Source: Mesorhizobium sp. B2-4-3 (lineage in GTDB: Bacteria; Pseudomonadota; Alphaproteobacteria; Rhizobiales; Rhizobiaceae). From it: a DNA stretch of 64,000 nt. The notes beneath the pieces are model-generated. The model searched no databases. It saw only the letters and a list, made by a program, of their open reading frames with translations, and was not told the DNA's origin. Where the stretch lies: positions 1-64,000 of the forward strand of contig NZ_VFVL01000017.1 in NCBI RefSeq assembly GCF_006442815.1, read 5' to 3'. Both the position numbers and the translations under genes were made by a program. This document shows, in pieces, positions 9,087-17,383 of this stretch. Every line of letters begins with the position of its first letter. Position 1 is the first letter of the stretch.

Positions 9087-10390
9087 GGTTGCGGGCAGGC
9101 GTCCCGCGCCGCCGCAGGCGCGCTTTTCGCGGTTGGCGCCACCGTCCGCCCGGATGCAAGGTAGGTCCCCGAGATCAGGAACACCATCAGCGTTGCGTCG
9201 AGGATGTCGTGGCCGACCAGGATGCCGGCCATTCCGCCGGTGAGATAGGTGATGACCGCGACAAGGACCATCGTCGCGCCGAACCGCTCCACCGGATCGA
9301 CGCTGAGGCGCAGCGCCCGTGCCGCGTTCCAGGCGGCGACGACGAAAATCGACGCCAGGGCCAGCGCCCCCAGCAGGCCGGCCTGGACCAGCGCGGTCAG
9401 GAAGCCATTGTGAAAATGGCTGAAACCCGCGCTTAGGCCGAACTGCTCGTGAAAACCCTGCTTCATGAGCGCCCGGCTCGCCGAGATGCCATGGCCGAAA
9501 ATCGGCATCTCGCGAAACGCGGCAAAGCCGATTTCCCACATCGCCACGCGCAGGCCGAGCGCCGTCGAATGGTCGCCATTGGCGTTCAGTGCATCCCAGT
9601 CGCTGACCAAGAAGTCGGTTCTATCCAGCACGGCGCGGGAGCCGATGGCGGCGATCACAAGGGCGACCACGACGCCGATCGCCACGAAGCGTGCCAGGCT
9701 GGCGCCGGTGTACCGGCGGCGGTTGATGAGAAGCACGACGATGCTGGCGATCGGCACGGCCACCCAGATCATGCGCGACCCCGAATAGACAATCGCAATG
9801 GCTCCGGCGATCGCCGCCATGACCAGCAGCTTCCAGCGTTTCTCGATGCCCGACAGCGCGCCGGCAAGGCATGTCATGACAGCAAGGCACGTAACGGTCG
9901 CGAAGACGATCGGATTGCCGGCGCCGCCCTCCGCCCTCACACCGAGCCGATGATACTGGAACACGGCCATCGCCAGCGCGCCGAAGCAGGCCGCGGTGCT
10001 GGCCAGAATGGCGATGCGTGCCAGCGCGCTCTTCTTGGTGATGCTCCAGGTCGAATAGGAGATGGGGAACAGCAGGAAGGTGATCAGCGGCAGGAAAAAC
10101 CGCAAATCGGCGGCCAGCGTGCCGTTAACGATCGAAGCCAGAACCATGGCCGCGCAATAGGCATAGATCGCCACCGTGATGGCGAGCACCGGCCGGTCGA
10201 TGTTGAAGCGCCGACGTTTCGCAGCCAGAAGCATCGCGGACCACACACCACCGGCATTGAAGGTGATGCTGACCAGCGATCCAAGCACCGGCGGCGAGAA
10301 AAAGCAGACGATCGAGAAATAGATGTTGATCTGTGCGGGCGTGAGGTGGCGCCGGAGCGTTGTAAACGGGTTCAAATGCTTGCTTCGCAA
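9083..10390 (-). CDS. O-antigen ligase/polymerase-like membrane protein (WaaL/Wzy family)
   Basis: A polytopic membrane protein with about ten to twelve hydrophobic segments. It has a large periplasmic loop containing SDWDALNANGD, GLRVAMWEIG and FGHGIS, then FSHFHNGFLTALVQAG. The loop with an H-x-H-N motif is typical of Wzy_C/WaaL proteins, which join or polymerise lipid-linked O-antigen in the periplasm. The start is uncertain. An ATG at 10582 adds 64 low-complexity residues unlike the family; the TTG at 10390 gives 435 residues and a short cytoplasmic N-terminus. It is the first gene of a minus-strand pair with the reductase (ATGA overlap). Confidence 0.78.
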   Translation of the reverse strand: MRSKHLNPFTTLRRHLTPAQINIYFSIVCFFSPPVLGSLVSITFNAGGVWSAMLLAAKRRRFNIDRPVLAITVAIYAYCAAMVLASIVNGTLAADLRFFLPLITFLLFPISYSTWSITKKSALARIAILASTAACFGALAMAVFQYHRLGVRAEGGAGNPIVFATVTCLAVMTCLAGALSGIEKRWKLLVMAAIAGAIAIVYSGSRMIWVAVPIASIVVLLINRRRYTGASLARFVAIGVVVALVIAAIGSRAVLDRTDFLVSDWDALNANGDHSTALGLRVAMWEIGFAAFREMPIFGHGISASRALMKQGFHEQFGLSAGFSHFHNGFLTALVQAGLLGALALASIFVVAAWNAARALRLSVDPVERFGATMVLVAVITYLTGGMAGILVGHDILDATLMVFLISGTYLASGRTVAPTAKSAPAAARDACPQP

Positions 10391-10832
10391 TTTTCCAGGT
10401 TGCGCCCGGATCCATGGAGCCAGCCAGAGGCCGCCTCGCCGATCTCCGTTTGCCGCGCCTTGCCCGTTCCCCGAGCCCGTATAGCGGCTGGCGCCGCTCC
10501 GCGATAGTGCGGTCGACGATGTTGCGGCAGAAATCCCCGATCCGGCGAGGATCGGGGAGCTCCGGAATTCCCCTGACGCCACGGTCTTTCCTCGCTTCCG
10601 CGTTTTCGATGGCTCCGGGCAGGATTTTTCCGCTTTGCCGGCCGTGCTTGGAAAATTCGTTCCCTAATCACCTCGCGCCGCGCGGGTCTTGCATTGTTAT
10701 CGGCGGCGCCGATCTGTTAGAACGCCCGCACGAAACAGTTTGTCCGAAGTGAAATTTGCGCCCGGGCGGCATGGAATTGCGCCTGCAATGCAAGTTTTCC
10801 GCTCCACGGCACGAGAGAACGCTCGACGCTCC
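10391..10832. other. 442-base divergent intergenic region with a GC-rich hairpin
   Basis: It separates the ligase (minus) from cysD (plus). I see no gene; a 112-codon frame from 10414 has arginine/proline-rich shadow composition. One clear element is a 9-bp perfect stem, CCCCGATCC at 10535-10543 with GGATCGGGG at 10549-10557, around a five-base loop. No T run follows on either strand, so it is not an obvious terminator. If the ligase starts at 10582 the region is shorter and the hairpin lies inside its coding sequence. Confidence 0.45.
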
Positions 10833-11738
10833 ATGAATATCGCGCTCACGCATCTGCAGCGGCTCGAGGCCGAATCCATCCACATCTTCCGCGAGGTCGC
10901 GGCATCTTTCTCCAAGCCGGTGATGCTCTATTCGGTCGGCAAGGATTCGTCCGTGCTGATGCATCTGGCGATGAAGGCCTTCTATCCGGCCAAGCCGCCT
11001 TTCCCGTTCCTGCATGTCGACACCACCTGGAAGTTCCGCGAGATGATCGCCTTTCGCGATCAGATGGCGCAGAAGCTTGGCTTCGACCTCCTGGTCCACG
11101 TCAATGAGGATGGCGTGCGCGAGGGCATCAACCCCTTCGATCATGGCTCCAACACCCACACCCATGTGATGAAGACGGTCGCGTTGCGCCAGGCGCTCGA
11201 CAAATACGGCTTCGATGCCGCATTCGGCGGCGCCCGCCGCGACGAGGAGAAGTCGCGCGCCAAGGAGCGCATCTTTTCCTTCCGCAACGCCCAGCACGCC
11301 TGGGACCCGAAGAACCAGCGGCCCGAAATGTGGAAGGTCTTCAACACCCGCATCGCGCCGGGTGAGTCGATCCGCGTCTTCCCCCTGTCCAACTGGACCG
11401 AGCTCGATATCTGGCAGTACATCCTGCAGGAGGACATCCCGATCGTGCCGCTCTATTTCGCCAAGGAGCGGCCGGTGGTCGAGCGCGACGGCATGCTGAT
11501 CATGAAGGACGATGACCGCATGCAGCTGCGCCCCGGCGAGGCGATCGAGGACCGGCTCGTGCGCTTCCGCACGCTGGGCTGCTACCCGCTGACCGGCGCG
11601 ATCGAGTCCGACGCCGACACGCTGGAGGCCATCGTCGGCGAGATGCTGACTGCTCGCACCTCCGAGCGCCAGGGCCGCCTCATCGACCGCGACGAGGCAG
11701 GTTCCATGGAAAAGAAGAAGCGCGAGGGCTATTTCTGA
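10833..11738 (+). CDS. cysD: Sulfate adenylyltransferase subunit 2 (CysD)
   Basis: A 301-residue ATP sulfurylase small subunit, the normal family length. The ATP-PPase loop [13 protein letters not shown] covers residues 33-45, followed by [30 protein letters not shown] and the C-terminal KKREGYF. With the GTPase CysN it makes adenosine 5'-phosphosulfate from sulfate and ATP in the cytoplasm. The ATG at 10833 gives the conserved N-terminus [18 protein letters not shown]; in-frame upstream starts add residues without family character. Its stop is two bases before cysNC, so the two are co-translated. PAPS output could serve cysteine synthesis or glycan sulfation. Confidence 0.95.
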   Translation: MNIALTHLQRLEAESIHIFREVAASFSKPVMLYSVGKDSSVLMHLAMKAFYPAKPPFPFLHVDTTWKFREMIAFRDQMAQKLGFDLLVHVNEDGVREGINPFDHGSNTHTHVMKTVALRQALDKYGFDAAFGGARRDEEKSRAKERIFSFRNAQHAWDPKNQRPEMWKVFNTRIAPGESIRVFPLSNWTELDIWQYILQEDIPIVPLYFAKERPVVERDGMLIMKDDDRMQLRPGEAIEDRLVRFRTLGCYPLTGAIESDADTLEAIVGEMLTARTSERQGRLIDRDEAGSMEKKKREGYF

Positions 11739-11740
11739 TA

Positions 11741-13678
11741 ATGCGCCACATCATGGCCAAGAGCCTCGCCCCGACCGATTCGTTTCGCGACTACATGGCC
11801 GCGCAGGAGAAGAAGTCGCTGCTGCGCTTTCTCACCTGCGGCTCGGTCGACGACGGCAAGTCGACGCTGATCGGCCGCCTGCTCTCCGACACCAAGCAGA
11901 TCTTCGAGGACCAGCTTGCAACGCTCGAAAAGGATTCGCGCAAGCACGGCACCACCGGCGACGACATCGACTTCGCGCTGCTGGTCGACGGACTGGAAGC
12001 TGAGCGCGAGCAAGGCATCACCATCGATGTCGCCTATCGCTTCTTCGCCACGCCGAAGCGCAAGTTCATCGTCGCCGACACGCCCGGTCATGAGCAGTAC
12101 ACGCGCAACATGGCGACGGGCGCCTCGACCGCCGATCTCGCCATCGTGCTGATCGATGCGCGCCAGGGCGTGCTTCGCCAGACCAGGCGTCATTCGATCA
12201 TCGCTTCGCTGCTCGGCATCCGGCACATCGTGCTTGCGGTCAACAAGATCGACCTGGTCGACTTCGACGAGACCATTTTCGACCGGATTGTCATCGACTA
12301 CGCCGAGTTCGCCAAGGAGCTCGGCTTCGTCAGTGTCGCGCCGATCCCGATGTCGGCGCGCTTCGGCGACAACGTCACCAGCCGCTCGGAGCGCACGCCC
12401 TGGTATTCCGGGCCGTCGCTGATCGAGCATCTCGAAACCGTGTCGGTCGACGAGGCCGCCGTCGAGCTGCCTTTCCGCTTCCCGGTCCAGTATGTGAACC
12501 GCCCAAACCTCGATTTCCGCGGCTTCGCCGGCACCATCGCCTCGGGTGTGGTCTCGCAGGGAGACGAGGTCGTCGTCGCCAAGTCGGGCAAGGCGTCCCG
12601 GGTCAAGCGCATCGTCGCGCAAGGCGGCGATCTCGAGCAGGCGGTCGCCGGCCAGGCGATCACGCTCGTTCTCGAGGACGAGGTAGAGGTGTCGCGCGGC
12701 AACCTGCTGGTGTCGCCGGCCGCGCGCCCGCAGGTCGCCGATCAGTTCGCCGCCAACATCGTCTGGTTCGACGAGCAGGCGCTGCTGCCCGGCCGCTCCT
12801 ACGTCCTGCGCACCGAAACCGATCAGGTCAGCGCCACCGTCACCGAGCTGAAATACCGGGTCAACGTCAACGATTTCGCGCATGAGGCGGCGAAGTCGCT
12901 CGACATCAACGAGGTCGGCGTCTGCAACCTCTCGACCCGCGCGCCGATCGCCTTCGATCCGTTCGCCGAGAATCGCACCACCGGCGCCTTCATCCTGATC
13001 GACCGCATCACCAACGCCAGCGTCGGCGCCGGCATGATCCTGCATTCGCTGCGCCGTGCCGAAAACATCCACTGGCAGTCGCTCGACGTCGGCAAGCGCG
13101 GCCGTTCCGACCTGAAGAACCAGCGTCCGGCCGTGTTCTGGTTCACCGGGCTGTCCGGCTCAGGCAAGTCGACCATCGCCAACCTGTTCGAGAAGAAGCT
13201 GTTCGCGTCCGGGCGCCACACCTACATCCTCGACGGCGACAATGTCCGCCACGGCCTCAACCGTGATCTCGGCTTCACCGATGCTGACCGCGTCGAAAAC
13301 ATCCGCCGCGTCGCCGAGGTGGCGAAGCTGATGGCCGATGCCGGCCTGATCGTCATCGTCTCCTTCATCTCGCCCTTCGCCGCCGAGCGGCGCGTGGCGC
13401 GCGAGTTGATGGCCGAGGGCGAGTTCGTCGAGGTGTTTGTCGACACGCCGTTCGAGGAATGCGCAAGGCGCGATCCAAAGGGCCTTTACGCGCGCGCCTT
13501 GAGTGGCGAGATCAAGAATTTCACCGGCGTCGATTCTCCCTACGAGGCGCCGCAGAACCCGGAAATCCACCTGAAGACTCTCGGCAGGAGCCCGCAGGAG
13601 ATGGCGGAAGCCCTGGAACACTGGCTGACCGAGCGCGACATTGCCGAGGAGCAGTACGACAATGGCGGCGGTATCTGA
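11741..13678 (+). CDS. cysNC: Fused CysN GTPase and CysC adenylylsulfate kinase
   Basis: A 645-residue bifunctional protein, like NodQ. The N-terminal CysN part has an EF-Tu-like GTPase: GSVDDGKST (residues 34-42), DTPGHEQY and NKIDLVD, then beta-barrel domains. The C-terminal 190 residues are an APS kinase with its own P-loop GLSGSGKST (470-478) and the [15 protein letters not shown] and [11 protein letters not shown] segments. GTP hydrolysis drives APS formation with CysD, and the kinase makes PAPS. The ATG at 11741 is two bases after cysD; an ATG at 11753 is an alternative. The 3' end overlaps cysQ by 17 bases. The polysaccharide neighbourhood leaves a sulfation role open. Confidence 0.95.
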   Translation: MRHIMAKSLAPTDSFRDYMAAQEKKSLLRFLTCGSVDDGKSTLIGRLLSDTKQIFEDQLATLEKDSRKHGTTGDDIDFALLVDGLEAEREQGITIDVAYRFFATPKRKFIVADTPGHEQYTRNMATGASTADLAIVLIDARQGVLRQTRRHSIIASLLGIRHIVLAVNKIDLVDFDETIFDRIVIDYAEFAKELGFVSVAPIPMSARFGDNVTSRSERTPWYSGPSLIEHLETVSVDEAAVELPFRFPVQYVNRPNLDFRGFAGTIASGVVSQGDEVVVAKSGKASRVKRIVAQGGDLEQAVAGQAITLVLEDEVEVSRGNLLVSPAARPQVADQFAANIVWFDEQALLPGRSYVLRTETDQVSATVTELKYRVNVNDFAHEAAKSLDINEVGVCNLSTRAPIAFDPFAENRTTGAFILIDRITNASVGAGMILHSLRRAENIHWQSLDVGKRGRSDLKNQRPAVFWFTGLSGSGKSTIANLFEKKLFASGRHTYILDGDNVRHGLNRDLGFTDADRVENIRRVAEVAKLMADAGLIVIVSFISPFAAERRVARELMAEGEFVEVFVDTPFEECARRDPKGLYARALSGEIKNFTGVDSPYEAPQNPEIHLKTLGRSPQEMAEALEHWLTERDIAEEQYDNGGGI

Positions 13679-14468
13679 CGACGAGGCGATGCTCGGCGTC
13701 TTCGAGCGCCTGGCGCTCGAGGCCGGGCGCGAGGTGATGCGCGTCTTCCACGTGGGCTGCGCCGTCGACAGCAAGGCCGACTCTTCACCGGTGACGGAAG
13801 CCGACCGCGAAAGCGAGAAGATCATCCTCGCCGGCCTGCGCGCCGCCTATCCGGAAATCCCTTGCGTGGCCGAGGAGGAGGTCGCGGCGGGCATCGCAAC
13901 GCCCGATCTCGACGGCGCTTTCTTCCTGATCGATCCGCTCGACGGCACCAAGGAATTCGTCAACCGTCGCACCGATTTCACCGTCAATATCGCGCTGGTC
14001 CGCCATGGCGTTCCGGAAGTCGGCGTCGTTTTCGCGCCGTGCACGGGACGCTTTTTCTCCGGGCGACCCGGCAAGGCCGAGGCGCTCGAGGTCGACGCCG
14101 ATTATCGCATCGCCGGCCGCCGGCCGATCACGGTGCGGCAAGGCGGCTCGCCGCTCGCCGTCGTCGCCAGCCGCTCGCACAACACGCCGGAAACCGACGC
14201 CTTCATCCGCGACCTCGGCGCCGCCGAGATCGTCTCGATCGGCTCGTCGCTGAAATTCTGCCTGCTCGCCGCGGCGGAAGCCGACGTCTATCCGCGCTTC
14301 GGCCGCACCATGGAATGGGATACGGCGGCGGGCGACGCGGTGCTGCGCGCCGCCGGCGGCATGACACGCACCCTGGACGGCGAGCCGCTCGTCTACGGCA
14401 AGCGCAACCAGGCGAGCGACAGCGATTTCGCCAACCCGCATTTCGTCGCAACGGGAAAGAGCGCGTAG
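13662..14468 (+). CDS. cysQ: 3'(2'),5'-bisphosphate nucleotidase (CysQ)
   Basis: A 268-residue inositol-monophosphatase-superfamily enzyme. Metal-site motifs are visible in order: [27 protein letters not shown] (residues 89-99, the DPxDGT signature) and [20 protein letters not shown]. CysQ hydrolyses PAP to AMP, removing the inhibitory by-product of PAPS-dependent sulfotransfer or reduction. The start is the ATG at 13662, inside the end of cysNC, with GAGGAG 10 bases upstream; this 17-base overlap suggests coupling. It completes a cysD-cysNC-cysQ unit. No terminator is evident in the 99-base gap before the convergent aminotransferase. Confidence 0.93.
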   Translation: MAAVSDDEAMLGVFERLALEAGREVMRVFHVGCAVDSKADSSPVTEADRESEKIILAGLRAAYPEIPCVAEEEVAAGIATPDLDGAFFLIDPLDGTKEFVNRRTDFTVNIALVRHGVPEVGVVFAPCTGRFFSGRPGKAEALEVDADYRIAGRRPITVRQGGSPLAVVASRSHNTPETDAFIRDLGAAEIVSIGSSLKFCLLAAAEADVYPRFGRTMEWDTAAGDAVLRAAGGMTRTLDGEPLVYGKRNQASDSDFANPHFVATGKSA

Positions 14469-14498
14469 TCAGCGTCGCTGCTTAGAAACTTCGATATG

Positions 14499-14519
14499 CC
14501 GGCAGGACAGAGGGGGCGC
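14499..14519. repeat. Solitary half-copy of the 47.1-kb palindromic repeat
   Basis: Twenty-one bases beginning CCGGCAGGACAG match the outer arm of the inverted repeat at 47147-47306 (right arm at 47285-47306) except for one missing G in a G run. The partner arm and inner palindrome are absent. It sits in the convergent gap between cysQ and the aminotransferase. Confidence 0.65.
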
Positions 14520-14567
14520 GAAGGATCGCGACCTCTCCATCTAGCCTTGAAGGCTTATAATCCGCGC

Positions 14568-15710
14568 TTACGCCGCCACAACATGCGCCGAGTTCGAGCC
14601 GATATAATTGCGGATCGTCTCGATAATCCGATCCTGATCTGCCTCGCTCAAATAGGCGTGCATCGGCAGGCAGAGGATCTGCTTCGGCAATGCCTCCGAG
14701 ACGGCGAGGCCGGTCGGCGTGCGCGGATAATCCTTGTAGGCGACCTGCTCGTGCAGCGGCTTCACGTAATAGATCACCGACGGGATGCCTTTTTCGCCGA
14801 GATGGGCCTTGAGCCCGTCGCGCTTCGGCGTCTCGATGGCGTACTGCGCCCAGGCCGAGCGGCCGTGGCCGAGATTGCGCGAGGCCTTGACGATATCGCC
14901 GAGGCCCTTGGCATAGCGGTCGGCGACCACCTGGCGCGCCACCATCTCATCCTCGAGGATGGCGAGCTTTTCGATCAGGATCGCCGCCTGCAGCGTGTCG
15001 AGGCGCGAATTGATGCCGACGCGGACATTGTCGTATTGCGTCTCGCCCTTGCCGTGGAAGGCGAAGGAGCGGAGCTTGTCGGCCAGTAGGCCGTCATTGG
15101 TGAACATGGCGCCGCCGTCGCCGTAGCAGCCAAGCGGCTTGGCAGGGTAAAAACTGGTCGAGCCGACATGGCCGAAAGCGCCGCACATCTTGGCGTCGGC
15201 GGAACCGCCCATCGACTGCGCGGCGTCCTCGATCACCAGGAGGTTCTCGCGCTTTGCGATCGCCATGATCGCCTCATAGTCGGCGGCAAGGCCGAACAGG
15301 TCGACGGGAATGATCGCCCTCGGCTTCAGCCTTCCTTCCTTCTTGATCATCTCGATCGCCGCCTCGAGGCTGGCGATATCGATGTTGTAGGTGTCGCGGT
15401 CGACGTCGACGAAGACGGGCTCGGCCTTGGTCAGCGCCACCACCTCGGCGGTGGCTGCGAAGGTGAAACTCGGCACGAACACGGCATCGCCCGGGCCGAT
15501 GCCGGCGGCAAACAGCGGCAGAAGCAGCGCGTCGGTGCCGTTGGCGCAGGCGACCACATGCTTGACGCCGATATAGGCCGCCAGCTTGTTCTCGAATTCG
15601 GTGACCTGCGGGCCGAGGATATAGCGGCCTTCCTCGACGACTTTGTCGATAGCGACCTTCAGCCGGTCGCGGATACGTTCGCGCTGCGCGCCAAGATCGA
15701 TGAACTGCAT
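14568..15710 (-). CDS. DegT/DnrJ/EryC1/StrS-family sugar aminotransferase
   Basis: A 380-residue PLP enzyme of the nucleotide-sugar aminotransferase family. The PLP-binding lysine is K191 in SFYPAKPLGCYGDGG; the cofactor-site EDAAQSMGGS and the ANGTDALLL phosphate-binding segment are also present, and the C-terminus has the family MHAYLSEADQDRI stretch. Such enzymes transfer an amino group to a keto-sugar nucleotide (WbpE, QdtB and FdtB are examples), usually for O-antigen or capsule sugars. The ATG at 15710 gives the normal MQFIDL start. It stands alone on the minus strand and converges with cysQ. The regiochemistry (C3 or C4) cannot be told by eye. Confidence 0.88.
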   Translation of the reverse strand: MQFIDLGAQRERIRDRLKVAIDKVVEEGRYILGPQVTEFENKLAAYIGVKHVVACANGTDALLLPLFAAGIGPGDAVFVPSFTFAATAEVVALTKAEPVFVDVDRDTYNIDIASLEAAIEMIKKEGRLKPRAIIPVDLFGLAADYEAIMAIAKRENLLVIEDAAQSMGGSADAKMCGAFGHVGSTSFYPAKPLGCYGDGGAMFTNDGLLADKLRSFAFHGKGETQYDNVRVGINSRLDTLQAAILIEKLAILEDEMVARQVVADRYAKGLGDIVKASRNLGHGRSAWAQYAIETPKRDGLKAHLGEKGIPSVIYYVKPLHEQVAYKDYPRTPTGLAVSEALPKQILCLPMHAYLSEADQDRIIETIRNYIGSNSAHVVAA

Positions 15711-16015
15711 GTCGGCCTCAATGGGTTCACAAATTCTTGGAGCGTACTTCTGTGCGGCCGGCCGGACGCACGTCGCTCCAATAAAACCGGCCCGCTGGTA
15801 ACAGACTTGAACCGGCTGAGAAAGCCGGCGGCGGCCGGTGCAAATTGCCTATGTGTCGCAGCGTGTTACCGATTTTGCCGGCGCAATGCCCGAAAAAGCC
15901 GGAAATCCGAGCTTTGAGAGGTGTTTTCCGGCCTCTCCTATTGCGTCGTTCCACCGATGGGAAACATAAAGTGATCGGCCGCGAAGGGCGGGCTCACGTC
16001 CGTCATCGCGCCGGA
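15711..16015. other. 305-base intergenic region between frk and the aminotransferase
   Basis: The frk end of this gap contains the terminator described at 15893-15932. The remainder, nearer the aminotransferase start at 15710, should hold that gene's promoter, but no convincing -35/-10 pair stands out. No small gene is supported. Confidence 0.4.
15893..15932 (-). terminator. Rho-independent terminator of the frcR-mutarotase-frk unit
   Basis: Read on the minus strand, an 8-bp perfect stem (GCCGGAAA with TTTCCGGC; plus-strand 15925-15932 and 15898-15905) is followed at once by five T residues (15897-15893). It lies about 85 bases beyond the frk stop. Stem, loop of 19 and T run fit an intrinsic terminator. 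Confidence 0.7.
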
Positions 16016-16939
16016 TCAGGCGATTTCGTGCCGCCAGGGCGGATTGGCGCCGGCCCGCGAAACCGTTACCGCCGCCGCGCTGGCGCCAAGTTCCAGCGCC
16101 TTGCGGATCGCTTCTTCCGGAAGGTTACCGATCGCCGCCTTGGTGAGCAGACCCTGCTCATGCAGGGAGGCCAGGATGCCGGCATTGAAGGTATCGCCGG
16201 CACCGACCGTGTCGACCACCTTCACCTTCTGCGGCATGACCGTGACCTTGTGTTCCCTGCTGTAGCCGACGGCGCCTTCGCTGCCATGGGTGACGACGAT
16301 CAGGCTGGGCCCGCGATCCAGCCAGTTGCGCACGACATCCTCGTGCGAGCCGGCCTCGTCGAACCATTTGAGGTCCTCGTCCGAGAGTTTCACGATGTCG
16401 GCCATCGCCATCATCTCGCGGATGCGCCGCAGATGCTTCGCCTTGTCGGGGATGAAATTCGGCCGGATGTTGGGGTCGAGCATCATGACGCGGCTTTGGT
16501 GCTCGCGTCGCATGAATTCCTCATAGGCCGAGCCCGCCGGCTCAGAGATCAGGCTGATGGCGCCGAACAGCATCGCCTCGATTTCGGCGCCGAGCTTCGG
16601 CAGGTCCTCGACGGTCAGCATGCGCCCGGCGGTGTTCTCGTCATAGAAGGTGTAGGTCGCCTGGCCGTTGGTGAGCCGCACGAAGGCGAGCGTGGTCGGA
16701 CGCGGCGAGGTGTGCGCATAGGTGGAGCTCACCTTGCTGGCGCCGAGCGCCTCGCGGAACTGGCCGCCGAACAGGTCGGAGGAGAGGCCGGAGAAGAAGC
16801 CTGCCGGAGCGCCGAGCCGGCCGAGCGCGATCGCCGAGTTGAACACCGCGCCGCCGACATAGGGCGCGAAGGCGGCTTCGCCCTCTGTCGTGGTGCGCGG
16901 CAGCATGTCGATCAGGGCTTCGCCACAGCAAAGGATCAT
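16016..16939 (-). CDS. frk: PfkB-family carbohydrate kinase, probable fructokinase
   Basis: A 307-residue ribokinase/PfkB protein. It starts MILCCGEALIDML and carries the N-terminal GGAVFNSAIALGRLG signature and the C-terminal VDTVGAGDTFNAG signature, whose Asp249 is the family catalytic base. Next to frcBCA the best substrate guess is fructose, giving fructose 6-phosphate, as for the S. meliloti frc locus kinase. The ATG at 16939 overlaps the upstream mutarotase stop as ATGA; upstream in-frame starts only read through that gene. It is the last gene of a three-gene minus-strand operon, followed by a terminator. Another hexose or pentose is possible. Confidence 0.88.
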   Translation of the reverse strand: MILCCGEALIDMLPRTTTEGEAAFAPYVGGAVFNSAIALGRLGAPAGFFSGLSSDLFGGQFREALGASKVSSTYAHTSPRPTTLAFVRLTNGQATYTFYDENTAGRMLTVEDLPKLGAEIEAMLFGAISLISEPAGSAYEEFMRREHQSRVMMLDPNIRPNFIPDKAKHLRRIREMMAMADIVKLSDEDLKWFDEAGSHEDVVRNWLDRGPSLIVVTHGSEGAVGYSREHKVTVMPQKVKVVDTVGAGDTFNAGILASLHEQGLLTKAAIGNLPEEAIRKALELGASAAAVTVSRAGANPPWRHEIA

Positions 16940-17382
16940 GTCGTCTTGGTCTCCGGCGGATGGATCACGCCCTTGCGGATGATGATGTTGGCAAAGAGCC
17001 TGGGTTCGCTGGTCGCCACGATGGCGTGCGCGGCCTTGACGCGTGCATAGAAGTCGGGCCCGGCCAGCGCAACCACCTTGTGGCCCGGCGCGCGCCTGGC
17101 GCAAACTGCTTCCATCTCATGATGCACGGCGTCGGCCAGCGCCGGGTCGCCCTTCACCGAGGCACGGAACAAAGCCTCCGGCACCGCCTCATCCACCGGC
17201 AGCACGCTGAGCACGGCGTCGAGGACGGCTATGACGTGGTGGCCGTCCGCGCGGATCAGCCGCCGCGCCTGTTCCTCGGCCGGATAATTGCCGTCGACGA
17301 TCGCGATCTCGTCGCCGTGGCCCATTGCCCTGAGCGTCGCCAGGAACTGGGGCCCGAGCAGCGACGGGATGCCGATCAGCAT
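16936..17382 (-). CDS. RbsD/FucU-family sugar mutarotase
   Basis: A 148-residue protein of the RbsD/FucU family. It opens MLIGIPSLLGPQFLATLRAMGHGDEIAIVDGNYP, with the family histidine at H22 in GHGDE; the C-terminal FANIIIRKGV stretch is also typical. RbsD interconverts pyranose and furanose forms of ribose and FucU the anomers of fucose. Between a ROK regulator and a fructokinase, this copy may supply the furanose form of an imported ketose to the kinase; that substrate is inferred. The start ATG is one base beyond the regulator stop (TGACATG) and the stop overlaps frk, so all three are tightly coupled. Confidence 0.88.
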   Translation of the reverse strand: MLIGIPSLLGPQFLATLRAMGHGDEIAIVDGNYPAEEQARRLIRADGHHVIAVLDAVLSVLPVDEAVPEALFRASVKGDPALADAVHHEMEAVCARRAPGHKVVALAGPDFYARVKAAHAIVATSEPRLFANIIIRKGVIHPPETKTT

Positions 17383-17383
17383 G

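Noticed and set aside
10414..10752. 112-codon plus-strand frame before cysD
   Set aside because: Arg/Pro-rich, overlaps the cysD leader, no ribosome-binding site or family similarity.
10833..14468. nodPQ assignment for the sulfate-activation genes
   Set aside because: No nod genes or nod box are visible, and cysQ is part of the unit; the general cys assignment is safer.
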